64,000 nucleotides of DNA from Variovorax sp. PCZ-1. Lineage in GTDB: Bacteria > Pseudomonadota > Gammaproteobacteria > Burkholderiales > Burkholderiaceae_C. Position 1 is the stretch's first letter. Every line of letters starts with the position of its first letter. Both the position numbers and the translations under genes were made by a program. Shown here in pieces: positions 10,127 to 18,411 of the stretch. The stretch lies in NCBI RefSeq assembly GCF_018413605.1, contig NZ_JAHCDN010000001.1, positions 1,054,001-1,118,000 of the forward strand, in the 5' to 3' direction. The notes under the pieces are model-generated. The model ran no database searches. It worked only from the letters and a program-made list of their open reading frames with translations, and was not told the DNA's origin.

Positions 10127-10206
10127 ATTGGGGTCAGAGCAAAATTTCGGCTGTGCGTTGTTTCGCTTCGGAAAAAGCTTCGTCCTGAATTTTGATCTGA
10201 CCCCAG
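10127..10206. repeat. GGGGTCAG inverted repeat
   Basis: ATTGGGGTCAGAGCAAAATT (10127 on) faces GAATTTTGATCTGACCCC (10187-10204), giving a hairpin of about 80 bp. GGGGTCAGA-type palindromes are widespread in proteobacteria and I associate them with REP/RAYT-type elements; no transposase is nearby. A half copy occurs at 36202-36228. Confidence 0.7.
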
Positions 10207-10208
10207 TT

Positions 10209-10275
10209 TTTGCTATATTTTTAATAGCTCTCTGCGCAATCAATACGCCGGCAAACTGCTCAAAACGCTTTAAAT
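10209..10275 (+). repeat. Interspersed element copy 4
   Basis: Reads TTGCTATATTTTTAATAGCT, CTCTGCGCAATCAATACGCC and GGCAAACTGCTCAAAACGC. With copy 3 it brackets the GGGGTCAG palindrome, so the whole gap between two genes is repeat sequence. Confidence 0.78.
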
Positions 10276-10283
10276 CCTGAGTA

Positions 10284-11912
10284 TCAATTGCCCACCAAGC
10301 GAATCATCTCCGCCACCATCGCCAGTCTGCGCGGGATGCGGTCAATCAAAATGTATTCTTCTTGATCAGAGTGGTAGTTGCCGCCGGGCAGGCCCATGTT
10401 TTCTATGACGGGTTTGCCGGATTGGGCGGCCCAGGCGGCGTCTGTGGCGCCATAGGTGCGGGGGATGAAATCGAGTTGGCCGCCGAGTTGGGTGTAGATG
10501 GTTTTGGCCAGTTGAGCCATTTGTTTGCCTTGTTCGTTGGGCACAAAGGGCGGGAAGCCGATGCCGTCTTGCACATCGAGCCGCGAGCTTGAGAATTTCT
10601 TTTTGTCGAAGAGGGCGCGGGTGTGTTTGGAGAGTTGCTCGAAGGTGGGCATATCGGCCACGCGTACGTCGGCAGTGGCTGTCGCATCGGGCAAGCCGTC
10701 TGTTTTGATGGTGCGGCCGGCTGTTGCGGTGGCTGTGATTAAAGCGCCTTGCACCTGCGCTTGTGTGGCGGTGGCGATGAGTTTGGCTTCCAAGACTTTG
10801 AGATCGAGCGATTTCGGCGCGGCGATTTCTAACGCGGCGTTAGCGCGGTCTGGAATGATGTTGCCGACCAATCCGCCGCCGGCTCTGCGCCATTGGCGTA
10901 GTATTTTGGAGTCGGCTCCTTGAGCCTCCGTGCCCGCTTGTGCATCGAGCAATGCAGAGACTCTCGCCACGAGATGCGCCATCTCCACCACAGCGTTCAC
11001 GCCCAAATGTGGGTTCACGCCCGCATGCGAGGCTTTGCCGGTGATTTGGAATTCGAGGCTGGCGAATTGCAGATCGGCGGCGGGGAGTTTGTCCATCAAA
11101 TCGGGTGTTTCAGCGCGGGCAATCGTCCAGTTCATGCGGGTGTTTTGAACTTGACTTGGCGTGTCTTTCGTGCGCAGAATCACATCGGCCATTTCTTCGA
11201 TGGGGCGGTCTGCAAGGGTGAGGCGCGTGGCGGCCACTTTCACTTGCGTGCGACCCGCGCCTGCTGTACCCATGACGATGACTTCTTGATCGCCTGTGCC
11301 TTCGCCGGAGAGCACGGCATCATGCTCGCTGGCGAGGCGGCGAATCGTGTCGCGCGAGCCGATGGAGCCGCGCTCTTCGTCGGAGTTGAACAGCATCGTG
11401 ATCTGCGCGTAGTCGGTGTAGCCACGTGCTTTTAAAATTTTCATCACATGCAGGAAGACGGCGATACCGCCTTTGTCGTCTGCGATGCCGGGGGCGATAG
11501 CTTTGTTGCCATCGATGCGGAAGGGGCGGGTGGCGGCTGTGCCGGCGGGGTAGACCGTATCCATATGGGCGATGAGCAGGAGTTTTTTCTTGCCTGTGCC
11601 TTTGAAGGTGATTTTGAGATTGGGGCCGACGATGCCGTTGGCAGGTGTGAGGCGCTCAGTTACGCCGCCCAGTTCTTTTGACATCGCTTCAATCGTGCTG
11701 GCTACGCCATCCATGCCAACAGCCTGACCTGTGCCGCTGTCAAAGCTGGTGAGTTTTTTGAGGGTGTCTAAAACCAGTGGGGCTTCTTGGGTGGCCAGCG
11801 GGAGGATGGCTGCGTCGAGCGCTGGCGCACTTTGCGCATGAAGGCCGGGCACAGCCAATGAGATGAGGCCGGCGGCCAAGAGCTCGCGGCGAAGTACGGA
11901 TGGTGTTTGCAT
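10284..11912 (-). CDS. Exported M20 family zinc metallopeptidase
   Basis: This 542-residue protein belongs to the M20 dizinc peptidase family, nearest in style to glutamate carboxypeptidase-type enzymes. Residues 1-27 form a signal peptide (RRELLAAGLISLAVPGLHA). Metal-ligand motifs are LLLIAHMDTVYP, APGIADDKGG and NSDEERGSIGSRD with the catalytic Glu; a dimerisation insert follows (GKASHAGVNPHLGVNAV). The C-terminal ligand region is GLPGGNYHSDQEEY. The start at MQTPSV is supported by GAGGAG upstream on the minus strand. The frame could extend 14 codons farther up. Substrate unknown. Confidence 0.85.
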   Translation of the reverse strand: MQTPSVLRRELLAAGLISLAVPGLHAQSAPALDAAILPLATQEAPLVLDTLKKLTSFDSGTGQAVGMDGVASTIEAMSKELGGVTERLTPANGIVGPNLKITFKGTGKKKLLLIAHMDTVYPAGTAATRPFRIDGNKAIAPGIADDKGGIAVFLHVMKILKARGYTDYAQITMLFNSDEERGSIGSRDTIRRLASEHDAVLSGEGTGDQEVIVMGTAGAGRTQVKVAATRLTLADRPIEEMADVILRTKDTPSQVQNTRMNWTIARAETPDLMDKLPAADLQFASLEFQITGKASHAGVNPHLGVNAVVEMAHLVARVSALLDAQAGTEAQGADSKILRQWRRAGGGLVGNIIPDRANAALEIAAPKSLDLKVLEAKLIATATQAQVQGALITATATAGRTIKTDGLPDATATADVRVADMPTFEQLSKHTRALFDKKKFSSSRLDVQDGIGFPPFVPNEQGKQMAQLAKTIYTQLGGQLDFIPRTYGATDAAWAAQSGKPVIENMGLPGGNYHSDQEEYILIDRIPRRLAMVAEMIRLVGN

Positions 11913-11949
11913 TTTGTCTCCTCGTTTGAGAGCCATTCTACTGATGGAA

Positions 11950-12030
11950 AGCACAGTTCACATGTGTAAAAAATGCCCAAACGGGTTTACACTCGACCTC
12001 GATTCGCTGGTGTACATGTGCACCTCACAG
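11950..12030. promoter_or_regulatory. Intergenic region with two CACATGTG-like palindromes
   Basis: Between the divergent M20 peptidase and accA genes lie TTCACATGTGTAA (about 11957-11969) and GGTGTACATGTGCACC (about 12008-12023), both near-palindromic with the same centre. They may be operator sites for one regulator; this is inference from symmetry only. Confidence 0.3.
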
Positions 12031-12046
12031 AACGAAGGAGAAGAAG

Positions 12047-13027
12047 TTGGGCAAACGCGTATTTCTGGATTTTGAGCAGCCTATTGCAGAGCTGGAAGGC
12101 AAGATTGATGAGCTGCGCTATGTGCAGGGCGAGAGCGCTGTAGACATCTCAGAAGAGATCGACAACCTCGCCAAGAAGAGCCAGCAGCTCACCAAAGACA
12201 TTTACAGCCAGCTCTCGCCTTGGCAGATCACGAAGATCGCGCGGCATACCGAGCGGCCTTACACCATGGATTATGTGAACGAGATCTTTACCGATTTCGT
12301 GGAGATGCATGGTGATCGGCATTTTGCAGACGATCAATCCATCGTGGGCGGCTTAGCGCGATTCAACGGCCATGCATGCATCGTGCTTGGCCATCAAAAA
12401 GGTCGCGATGTGAAAGAGCGCAGCTTGCGTAACTTTGGCATGAGCCGGCCTGAGGGCTATCGCAAAGCGCTGCGCTTGATGAAAACTGCAGAGAAATTCA
12501 AGCTGCCGGTGTTCACTCTCGTTGATACGCCTGGCGCTTTCCCCGGCATTGACGCAGAAGAGCGTGGTCAGAGCGAAGCCATTGGCCGCAATATTTACGA
12601 GATGGCGCAACTGGAAGTGCCGATCATCTCCACCATCATCGGCGAAGGCGGCTCAGGCGGCGCGCTGGCGATTGCGGTGGCTGATCAAGTGCTGATGATG
12701 CAATATTCGGTGTATTCGGTGATCTCGCCCGAAGGCTGCGCCGGTATTTTGTGGAAGACTTCGGATCGCGCGCAAGATGCCGCAGAAGCCATGGGTATCA
12801 CGGCACATCGCTTGAAGGCTCTGGGCTTGATCGACAAAATTGTGAGCGAGCCTGTAGGCGGCGCGCATCGGGATCACAAGCAGGCCGCTGCCTTCTTGAA
12901 ACGCGCCTTGACCGACGCTTATCGTCAAGTGGCTGATTTGAAAGTGAAAGAGCTGCTGGACAAGCGCTACGAGAAGCTGCAAGGCTTTGGCAAGTTCACA
13001 GACACGAAGGCTGACGCGAAGGCGTGA
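12047..13027 (+). CDS. accA: Acetyl-CoA carboxylase carboxyltransferase alpha subunit
   Basis: AccA with AccD transfers CO2 from carboxybiotin to acetyl-CoA, giving malonyl-CoA for fatty-acid synthesis. The 326-residue protein starts at a TTG codon with a good ribosome site GAAGGAG seven bases upstream; the N-terminus ([19 protein letters not shown]) is typical. Conserved segments are [35 protein letters not shown] and [12 protein letters not shown]. Its stop overlaps the GTG start of tilS, so the two are co-translated. accD is not in the window. Confidence 0.97.
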   Translation: MGKRVFLDFEQPIAELEGKIDELRYVQGESAVDISEEIDNLAKKSQQLTKDIYSQLSPWQITKIARHTERPYTMDYVNEIFTDFVEMHGDRHFADDQSIVGGLARFNGHACIVLGHQKGRDVKERSLRNFGMSRPEGYRKALRLMKTAEKFKLPVFTLVDTPGAFPGIDAEERGQSEAIGRNIYEMAQLEVPIISTIIGEGGSGGALAIAVADQVLMMQYSVYSVISPEGCAGILWKTSDRAQDAAEAMGITAHRLKALGLIDKIVSEPVGGAHRDHKQAAAFLKRALTDAYRQVADLKVKELLDKRYEKLQGFGKFTDTKADAKA

Positions 13028-14058
13028 CCTCGAACATGGGCAAGATGCTTGGCTTGCCACCTCCTTATATCGTTGCTTACAGCGGCGGAGCTGATTCGAC
13101 GGCTTTGCTCTTGATTGCACTTGAGGCTGCTCCGGGCAAGGTGAGCGCTGTGCATGTGCATCATGGTTTGCAGGCGGCTGCGGACGATTTTGCGGCGCAC
13201 TGTGAGGCGTTTTGCGCAGAGCGCGGTGTGCCACTCACGGTGCTTCGCGTGAATGCAAAAGCGGCTGCGGGGCAGAGCCCAGAGGATGCGGCCAGGCGTG
13301 CGCGGTATGCAGCTATTTCCGAGCATATTTTTAGGCAAAAACACCTTATCTCCGGCGTAGAATATGCGCAGAGTGCTACTGAATTGATAGTGAATCAACC
13401 GACGGTGTTACTCGCACAACATGCGGATGATCAGGTGGAAACACTGCTGCTGGCACTCTCGCGTGGCGCGGGTGTGGATGGGTTGGCGGGGATGGCCGCT
13501 GAGTTTGAGCGTTATGGCGTGCAATGGGCGCGGCCATTTCTTAGCCTAGAGAGTTTCATGGGCGCGCAGCAGATTCGCGCATGGCTTGCGGAGCGTGGCC
13601 TTGAAGCGCGGCAGCCTGGCAGCGGAAATCTGGGGCAGGGCTGGGTGGAAGATCCGACGAATCAAAGCCTCGATTTCACGCGAAATCGCATTCGCGCAAA
13701 GCTCTTGCCTGCATTGCAGCAAGTGTTCCCGCAGTACCGCGAAACCTTTGCTCGTTCAGCGCGAAATATGGCTCAGGCCGGCGAATTGCTTGCGCAAGCA
13801 GCTATGGATTTGGTAGCAAATGTGGGCATGCCGCCGCAGATCAAAGCATTGCAAACTTTGTCGCGAGTAGCTCAGGCGAACTATTTGCGCCATTGGCTTA
13901 AATCGCAGCACGGCTCACAAGGCTCAGAGGCGCAGATGAATGAATTGCTGGATCAAATCGCCGCATGCACGACGCGTGGCCATCAGATTCGCATCAAGGT
14001 AGCGCAGGGGTATGTTCTGCGTGACGGCGACAAATTGAAGTTCGAGACGCCGAATTAA
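13024..14058 (+). CDS. tilS: tRNA(Ile)-lysidine synthase TilS, carrying an in-frame repeat
   Basis: TilS converts C34 of tRNA-Ile(CAU) to lysidine using ATP and lysine. The PP-loop SGGADST lies at residues 20-26, with [19 protein letters not shown] and [22 protein letters not shown] following, and the C-terminal part holds WVEDPTNQ and [12 protein letters not shown]. The start is a GTG overlapping the accA stop. Between ARYAAI (residue about 98) and LLAQHADD an extra stretch of roughly 21 residues ([17 protein letters not shown]) corresponds exactly to an interspersed DNA element; E. coli TilS has only about nine residues there. The catalytic motifs are intact, so the enzyme is probably functional. 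Confidence 0.93.
   Translation: MTSNMGKMLGLPPPYIVAYSGGADSTALLLIALEAAPGKVSAVHVHHGLQAAADDFAAHCEAFCAERGVPLTVLRVNAKAAAGQSPEDAARRARYAAISEHIFRQKHLISGVEYAQSATELIVNQPTVLLAQHADDQVETLLLALSRGAGVDGLAGMAAEFERYGVQWARPFLSLESFMGAQQIRAWLAERGLEARQPGSGNLGQGWVEDPTNQSLDFTRNRIRAKLLPALQQVFPQYRETFARSARNMAQAGELLAQAAMDLVANVGMPPQIKALQTLSRVAQANYLRHWLKSQHGSQGSEAQMNELLDQIAACTTRGHQIRIKVAQGYVLRDGDKLKFETPN
13329..13396 (-). repeat. Interspersed element copy 5, inside tilS
   Basis: Plus strand: CTCCGGCGTAGAATATGCGC, AGAGTGCTACTGAATTGATA. It is read in frame as [13 protein letters not shown] between two conserved TilS motifs, without stop or frameshift. Confidence 0.85.
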
Positions 14059-14387
14059 AGCAGCTGTCCGTCGCTCGTGAGCAGGGCTTGATCGAGTTTG
14101 CCAATGAGTGAAGACAGGCGCGCATCAGGGCCATAGTTCATTGCAGGAGAAGCTGCGATAGGCGCTGCAGCAGCAACGGCAGCAACAGGCATCGCATCCG
14201 TCTCAAATGCCAAATTGAGCGCAGCCAGCACCGCGATGCGATCACGCGCTTTCACCTTGCCTGCATCGCGAATGCGGCACATAGCGGTATCGACTTTTTC
14301 TACGGCCGTGAGCAAGCGCTGTTCGCCGCCTTCGGGGGCAGCAAGCAAATAGCTTTGCCCCATGATTTGTACTTCGAGTTGTTTCAT
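14055..14387 (-). CDS. zapA: Cell division protein ZapA
   Basis: ZapA binds and crosslinks FtsZ filaments at the division ring. The 110-residue protein starts MKQLEVQIMGQSYLLAAPEGGE, typical for ZapA, continues with VDTAMCRIRDAGKVKARDRIAVLAALNLA and ends in a coiled-coil-like segment. An alanine-rich stretch (residues 65-80) joins the two parts. It overlaps the upstream coiled-coil gene by four bases and converges with tilS, the two stop codons overlapping by four bases. Confidence 0.88.
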   Translation of the reverse strand: MKQLEVQIMGQSYLLAAPEGGEQRLLTAVEKVDTAMCRIRDAGKVKARDRIAVLAALNLAFETDAMPVAAVAAAAPIAASPAMNYGPDARLSSLIGKLDQALLTSDGQLL

Positions 14388-14623
14388 GATGCACTCTGCT
14401 CAGCAGGTTGTTCGGGCAAGCGCTCGATCAGCGCATCAATGCGAGAGCGCGCAGCGGCGAGACGCGATTTGAGTGTGTCTCGCTCGTGGCTTAGCGCATC
14501 AAGCTGCTCTTGTAGCAAAGCATTGGTGCGTGTGAGTTCTTCATGGCGCAAGAGCAAGCGCTCGGTGCGCTCGATCACGGCATCGATCTGCGCAGACATG
14601 TGTGCATCTGGAGCGTCTTGCAT
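14384..14623 (-). CDS. Small coiled-coil protein upstream of zapA (ZapB/DUF904-like)
   Basis: A 79-residue, almost wholly helical protein with heptad-like repeats (IDAVIERTERLLLRHEELTRTN, then ALLQEQLDALSHERDTLKSRL). Placement just before zapA with a four-base overlap suggests a cell-division role comparable to ZapB-type proteins; this is inferred from context. The start is uncertain: the frame opens at a TTG at 14656, has ATGs at 14623 and 14599, and none has a strong ribosome site. Confidence 0.65.
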   Translation of the reverse strand: MQDAPDAHMSAQIDAVIERTERLLLRHEELTRTNALLQEQLDALSHERDTLKSRLAAARSRIDALIERLPEQPAEQSAS

Positions 14624-14779
14624 GGTAAAGCTTTGTTTTGAAGAATTTGCTATCAAAAACTAACGTAAGTCATTGATTTTAGGCTGAGTTTTCAGTTTTT
14701 TGCAAGCGCCATAAACGCAATATGTGCGCCCCGAGATGGTGCAGTGTCATTTTGACAACGCGCAGATTACAATTACACC

Positions 14780-14985
14780 GTTGGTGCTCGCGGCGCAATT
14801 CTGCGCAGCAGTTCAACGGGAAGCGGAAGAGTCTGCAAGGATTCGAGCCCGCGCTGCCCCCGCAACGGTGAATGGACGGTTTGATTCTTACGAAGAAAAC
14901 CCGCTTGCTAAACCGAGTCACTGAGCATGCAAATGCTTGGGAAGGCTCTAGCAGGTCGCAATCCATCAGCCCGGATACCGGCCAA
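14780..14985 (+). ncRNA. Cobalamin (B12) riboswitch
   Basis: Conserved parts of the B12 aptamer are readable in order: GGTGCTCGCGG start, the B12 box region GCTGCCCCCGCAACGGTGA (14853-14871), GAGTCACTGAGCATGC, and the closing CAGCCCGGATACCGGCC (about 14968-14984). It precedes btuB and the long B12 operon on the same strand. A further hairpin GTCAGC-GGGGAA-GCTGAC at about 15032-15049 sits between aptamer and start and could control access to the ribosome site. Confidence 0.93.
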
Positions 14986-15077
14986 CAAGGCGATGCGAAT
15001 GCCCTCGGACAAGCGCATCACATTCGTCCACGTCAGCGGGGAAGCTGACACCGGACATGCTTTGTTCTTTCCTATCT

Positions 15078-16913
15078 ATGAAAAACTTTTCTTTCGCGCA
15101 GCGCGGTATCGCTCTGGCCTGCGCTGCTGCATGCGCATCTTTCTCAGCTCAATCTCTTGCGCAAAACGCGCCCGAACTCAAGCCTGTTGTTGTCACGGCC
15201 AATCGCGTGGAGACGCGCACAGATGAGTTGGTCAGCGATGTGGCGGTGATCACTCGCGAGCAGATTGAGCGCAGCACAGCGCAAACAGTACCTGAGTTGC
15301 TGGCGCGCCAAGCAGGTGTGCAATTTTCTTCTAACGGTGGTTTGGGCAAGAGCGCCAGCGTGTTTATTCGCGGCGCAGAATCGCGCCATACTTTGCTGTT
15401 AATCGACGGCGTGCGCTATGGCTCAGCCACCACGGGCGCGCCCGTATGGGAGGGCATTCCGCTGGAGATGATCGAGCGGATTGAAGTGCTCAAAGGCCCA
15501 GCTTCGGCCATATACGGCAGCGAAGCAGTGGGCGGCGTGGTGCAGATTTTTACCAAGCAAGGCAAAACAGGTTTTCATCCCAGCGCCTCGATCAGCTTGG
15601 GTAGCCGAGACTATGGGCAAGCAACTGCGGCTTTATCTGGTGGCACGACTGATTTGACGTATCACATTGGCATACAGCACACAAAAGATGGTGGCTTTTC
15701 TACCACCAATTCCAAAGTTGCTTTTGGCAATTTCAATGCGGATACCGATGATTTCCGACAGACAGCGCTGAACGCTTCTTTGAAATACAAGCTCAATGCA
15801 CAGTGGTCTATTGATGCACGCGTGCTCGGCTCTTCAGGGCTCTCGCGCTTTGATGATGGCGCTGGCGCGGATACGCGCAATGATTTGGACACACGGCAGT
15901 ATGCCTTGGGCGTAGCAGGGAAGATTTTGCCGGCGTGGACAACACGCCTGAGCTATGCCAGCAGCGAAGACAGCTCGGTGCAATTGGCCTCGGCGAGCAG
16001 CTTCGTGACGATCCCTTCCAAATTCGCCACGCAGCAAAAGCAATTGACTTGGACTAACGAGATCAAAACGCCTTGGGGCTTGGTCAACCTGGGTGCAGAG
16101 CAGCTCAACCAAAAAGTGAACAGCACGACAGCCTACACCGTGACCCGCCGCACCATCAACTCGCTGTATATCGGTATCCATGGCAGCGCAGGCGCGCACA
16201 CTTGGCAAGCGAATCTGAGACAAGATCGCAACTCGCAGTTTGGCAGCAGCAGCACACATTTCCTGGGGTATGGCTTTGAACTCAGCCCTCAGTGGCGTTT
16301 GCATGCATCGCACGGCACCTCTTTTGTGGCACCTTCTTTCAACCAGCTGTATTTCCCGAGTTTTGGCAATGCTGCACTGCAGCCTGAAAAAGGTCGCAAT
16401 ACCGATTTGGGCATCAGCTATACCCAAGCTGGCCATAGCGTGAAGCTCGTGCGCTTTGACAACAACATCCGTGGCTTCATCACGAACACCACTCTGCCCA
16501 CCAATATTCCACGCGCCAGCATCGAGGGTTGGACGCTGGGTTATGAGGGCCAACTGCAAGCTTGGCGTTTAACCGCTTCCATTGACAGCATGGATCCTCG
16601 CAATGAGCTGACAGGCAAAATTTTGCCTCGTCGCAGCAAAACCCAAATGCAATTGGGCGCAAGCTACGACATGCCTACTTGGTCTGCCGGCGCGAACCTG
16701 CTTAAGGTGGGCGATCGCTTTGAAAACACCACGAACACGCAACTCTTGGCGGGTTACACCACACTGGATCTGCATGCCAGTTATCAGCTGAGTAAGGAAT
16801 GGGCGCTGAGTGGGAAGATCAACAATGTGACCGACCGCAAATACGAAACCGCTCTGGGCTACAACCAGCCTGGTCGTGGCGTGTTTGTCAGTTTGCGCTA
16901 CGCACCCAAGTAA
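15078..16913 (+). CDS. btuB: TonB-dependent vitamin B12 outer-membrane receptor
   Basis: BtuB imports cobalamin or cobinamide across the outer membrane using TonB energy. The 611-residue protein has a signal peptide (cleavage near SAQSLAQ, residue 29), a TonB box region PVVVTANRVE (36-45), a plug domain with TVPELLARQAGVQ and LLIDGVRYGSATTG, and a beta-barrel ending in aromatic RGVFVSLRYAPK. Being directly behind the B12 riboswitch supports the substrate. A start 7 codons upstream is also possible; no strong ribosome site is visible, as expected if the leader controls translation. Confidence 0.93.
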   Translation: MKNFSFAQRGIALACAAACASFSAQSLAQNAPELKPVVVTANRVETRTDELVSDVAVITREQIERSTAQTVPELLARQAGVQFSSNGGLGKSASVFIRGAESRHTLLLIDGVRYGSATTGAPVWEGIPLEMIERIEVLKGPASAIYGSEAVGGVVQIFTKQGKTGFHPSASISLGSRDYGQATAALSGGTTDLTYHIGIQHTKDGGFSTTNSKVAFGNFNADTDDFRQTALNASLKYKLNAQWSIDARVLGSSGLSRFDDGAGADTRNDLDTRQYALGVAGKILPAWTTRLSYASSEDSSVQLASASSFVTIPSKFATQQKQLTWTNEIKTPWGLVNLGAEQLNQKVNSTTAYTVTRRTINSLYIGIHGSAGAHTWQANLRQDRNSQFGSSSTHFLGYGFELSPQWRLHASHGTSFVAPSFNQLYFPSFGNAALQPEKGRNTDLGISYTQAGHSVKLVRFDNNIRGFITNTTLPTNIPRASIEGWTLGYEGQLQAWRLTASIDSMDPRNELTGKILPRRSKTQMQLGASYDMPTWSAGANLLKVGDRFENTTNTQLLAGYTTLDLHASYQLSKEWALSGKINNVTDRKYETALGYNQPGRGVFVSLRYAPK

Positions 16914-16927
16914 GGGATGATGGAGTC

Positions 16928-17509
16928 ATGCGCGAGCTGATTCTCGGTGGACAAAAAAGTGGCAAAAGCCGCTTGGCTGAAGACAGGGCAAGAGCATGGC
17001 TTGCGCAATCCCCAACAAACAAAGCGCTTGTGATCGCAACAGGGCTGGCGTATGACGATGAAATGCGCCAGCGCATTGCGCGGCATCAGGCAGATCGGCG
17101 GGCGAGACTGCCTGCTCTGCGTTGCGTGGAGGAGCCTGTGCAGCTGGGGGCAGCTTTGCACGTGCATTCAGATGCACAGACTTTGGTGGTGATCGATTGC
17201 CTCACGATGTGGCTGACCAATCTTCTGATGCCAGCTCCTGATACTTTTTTAAAGCAAAAAGACCATATTGACGGCGTGGAATCTGCGCAAAGTGCTATGA
17301 ATTTTGTAGTATCACTCGAGCATGCTTTGAAGCAAGCCAGTGGCCCAGTTGTGATGGTGAGCAATGAAATTGGTCTTGGTGTGATCCCGCTGGGGCGCGA
17401 GGTGCGGCAGTTTGTAGACGAGCTGGGTAAGCTCAATCAGGCGCTCGCTGCGCAGTGTGAGCGCGTCACGCTCATGGCCGCTGGCTGCGCTTTGCCACTG
17501 AAAGGATGA
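16928..17509 (+). CDS. cobU: Adenosylcobinamide kinase/GTP guanylyltransferase, carrying an in-frame repeat
   Basis: This bifunctional enzyme phosphorylates adenosylcobinamide and adds GMP, giving adenosyl-GDP-cobinamide. The 193-residue protein has the P-loop GGQKSGKSR at 7-15, the conserved RIARHQADRR and VEEPVQLG segments, VVIDCLTMWLTNLL and VVMVSNEIGLGVIP. Between NLLMPAPD (about 104) and LEHALKQ a stretch including HIDGVESAQSAMNFVV matches the interspersed element and is read in frame; relatives usually have a short variable loop there. Its stop overlaps the btuF start region. Confidence 0.92.
   Translation: MRELILGGQKSGKSRLAEDRARAWLAQSPTNKALVIATGLAYDDEMRQRIARHQADRRARLPALRCVEEPVQLGAALHVHSDAQTLVVIDCLTMWLTNLLMPAPDTFLKQKDHIDGVESAQSAMNFVVSLEHALKQASGPVVMVSNEIGLGVIPLGREVRQFVDELGKLNQALAAQCERVTLMAAGCALPLKG
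17245..17312 (-). repeat. Interspersed element copy 6, inside cobU
   Basis: Plus strand: TTGACGGCGTGGAATCTGCG, CAAAGTGCTATGAATTTTGT. The frame used is the same as in tilS, giving GVESAQSAMNFVV. Confidence 0.85.
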
Positions 17510-17511
17510 GC

Positions 17512-18411
17512 ATGAACAAAAGCTTGAGACAGATGCAGCGCTGGATGTTGGTGTGCTTGGCTGCTTTCAATCTATGCGCGCCAGTCGCGTCTAAGGCTAC
17601 GCCATTTGAGATTGAAGACGATCTGGGCACCAAGCTTCGTTCTGAAAAAGTGCCCGAGCGCGTGGTGAGCCTGTTGCCATCGCTCACCGAGACGATTTGC
17701 GCTTTGGGGCATTGCAATAGATTGGTCGGTGTGGATCGTTACTCCAACTGGCCGCAGCAAGTGACTAAGCTGCCGCAAGTCGGTGGTGGGATCGATCCGA
17801 ATATTGAAGCGATTGTGGCCTTGCGCCCCGATGTGGTGGTGATGGCCAGCTCTTCGCGTGGGCGGGATCGCTTGGCTGCGCTCGGCGTTCGCGTGCTCGC
17901 GCTAGAGCCCAAGACGCACACCGATGTGCAGCGCGTGATCGGCAAGCTGGGCACTCTCATGCAGGAGCAAGATGCGCAGCGCCTGTGGCGCACGATTGAT
18001 GCGGGTGTGAGCGCGGCAGCGCAAGCTTTGCCTGCAGCGGTGCGCAAACAGCGGGTGTATATCGAGGTCAATCGCGCACCCTACGCCGCAGGGCCAGGCT
18101 CCTTTGTGGGCGAGACGCTAGCTCGCCTAGGCGCGCAAAATATCATTGACACGAAACTGGGGCCTTTTCCCAAGATCAACCCGGAGTTGGTGGTGCGCGC
18201 CAATCCAGATGTGATCATGGTGGGTGATACGGAAAGTGTGAGCTTGGCACAGCGGCCAGGCTGGGGCAGTATTGCCGCGATTCGCTCACAATCGGTGTGT
18301 TATTTTCCGCGCGAGCAATCAGAGGTGCTGGTGCGACCTGGTCCCCGCATGGCAGAGGGCGCGCGCATCATGGCAGATTGTTTGCTCAAGACTTTAGCCA
18401 AGAAGCCATGA
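17512..18411 (+). CDS. btuF: Periplasmic cobalamin-binding protein of BtuCDF
   Basis: BtuF delivers B12 to the inner-membrane BtuCD transporter. The 299-residue protein has a signal peptide (RWMLVCLAAFNLCAPVASKA), then the class III binding-protein fold: RVVSLLPSLTETICALG, VGVDRYSNWPQQV, LRPDVVVMASSS and, in the second lobe, PRMAEGARIMADCLL. The start ATG at 17512 has AAAGGA upstream; an ATG two codons earlier overlaps the cobU stop and is an alternative. The stop overlaps the btuC start. Confidence 0.9.
   Translation: MNKSLRQMQRWMLVCLAAFNLCAPVASKATPFEIEDDLGTKLRSEKVPERVVSLLPSLTETICALGHCNRLVGVDRYSNWPQQVTKLPQVGGGIDPNIEAIVALRPDVVVMASSSRGRDRLAALGVRVLALEPKTHTDVQRVIGKLGTLMQEQDAQRLWRTIDAGVSAAAQALPAAVRKQRVYIEVNRAPYAAGPGSFVGETLARLGAQNIIDTKLGPFPKINPELVVRANPDVIMVGDTESVSLAQRPGWGSIAAIRSQSVCYFPREQSEVLVRPGPRMAEGARIMADCLLKTLAKKP

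Noticed and set aside
14644-14690. TTTGCTATCAAAAACTA before the coiled-coil gene
   Set aside because: Only the first block of the element is similar; no GCGCAGA or GCCGGC part follows.
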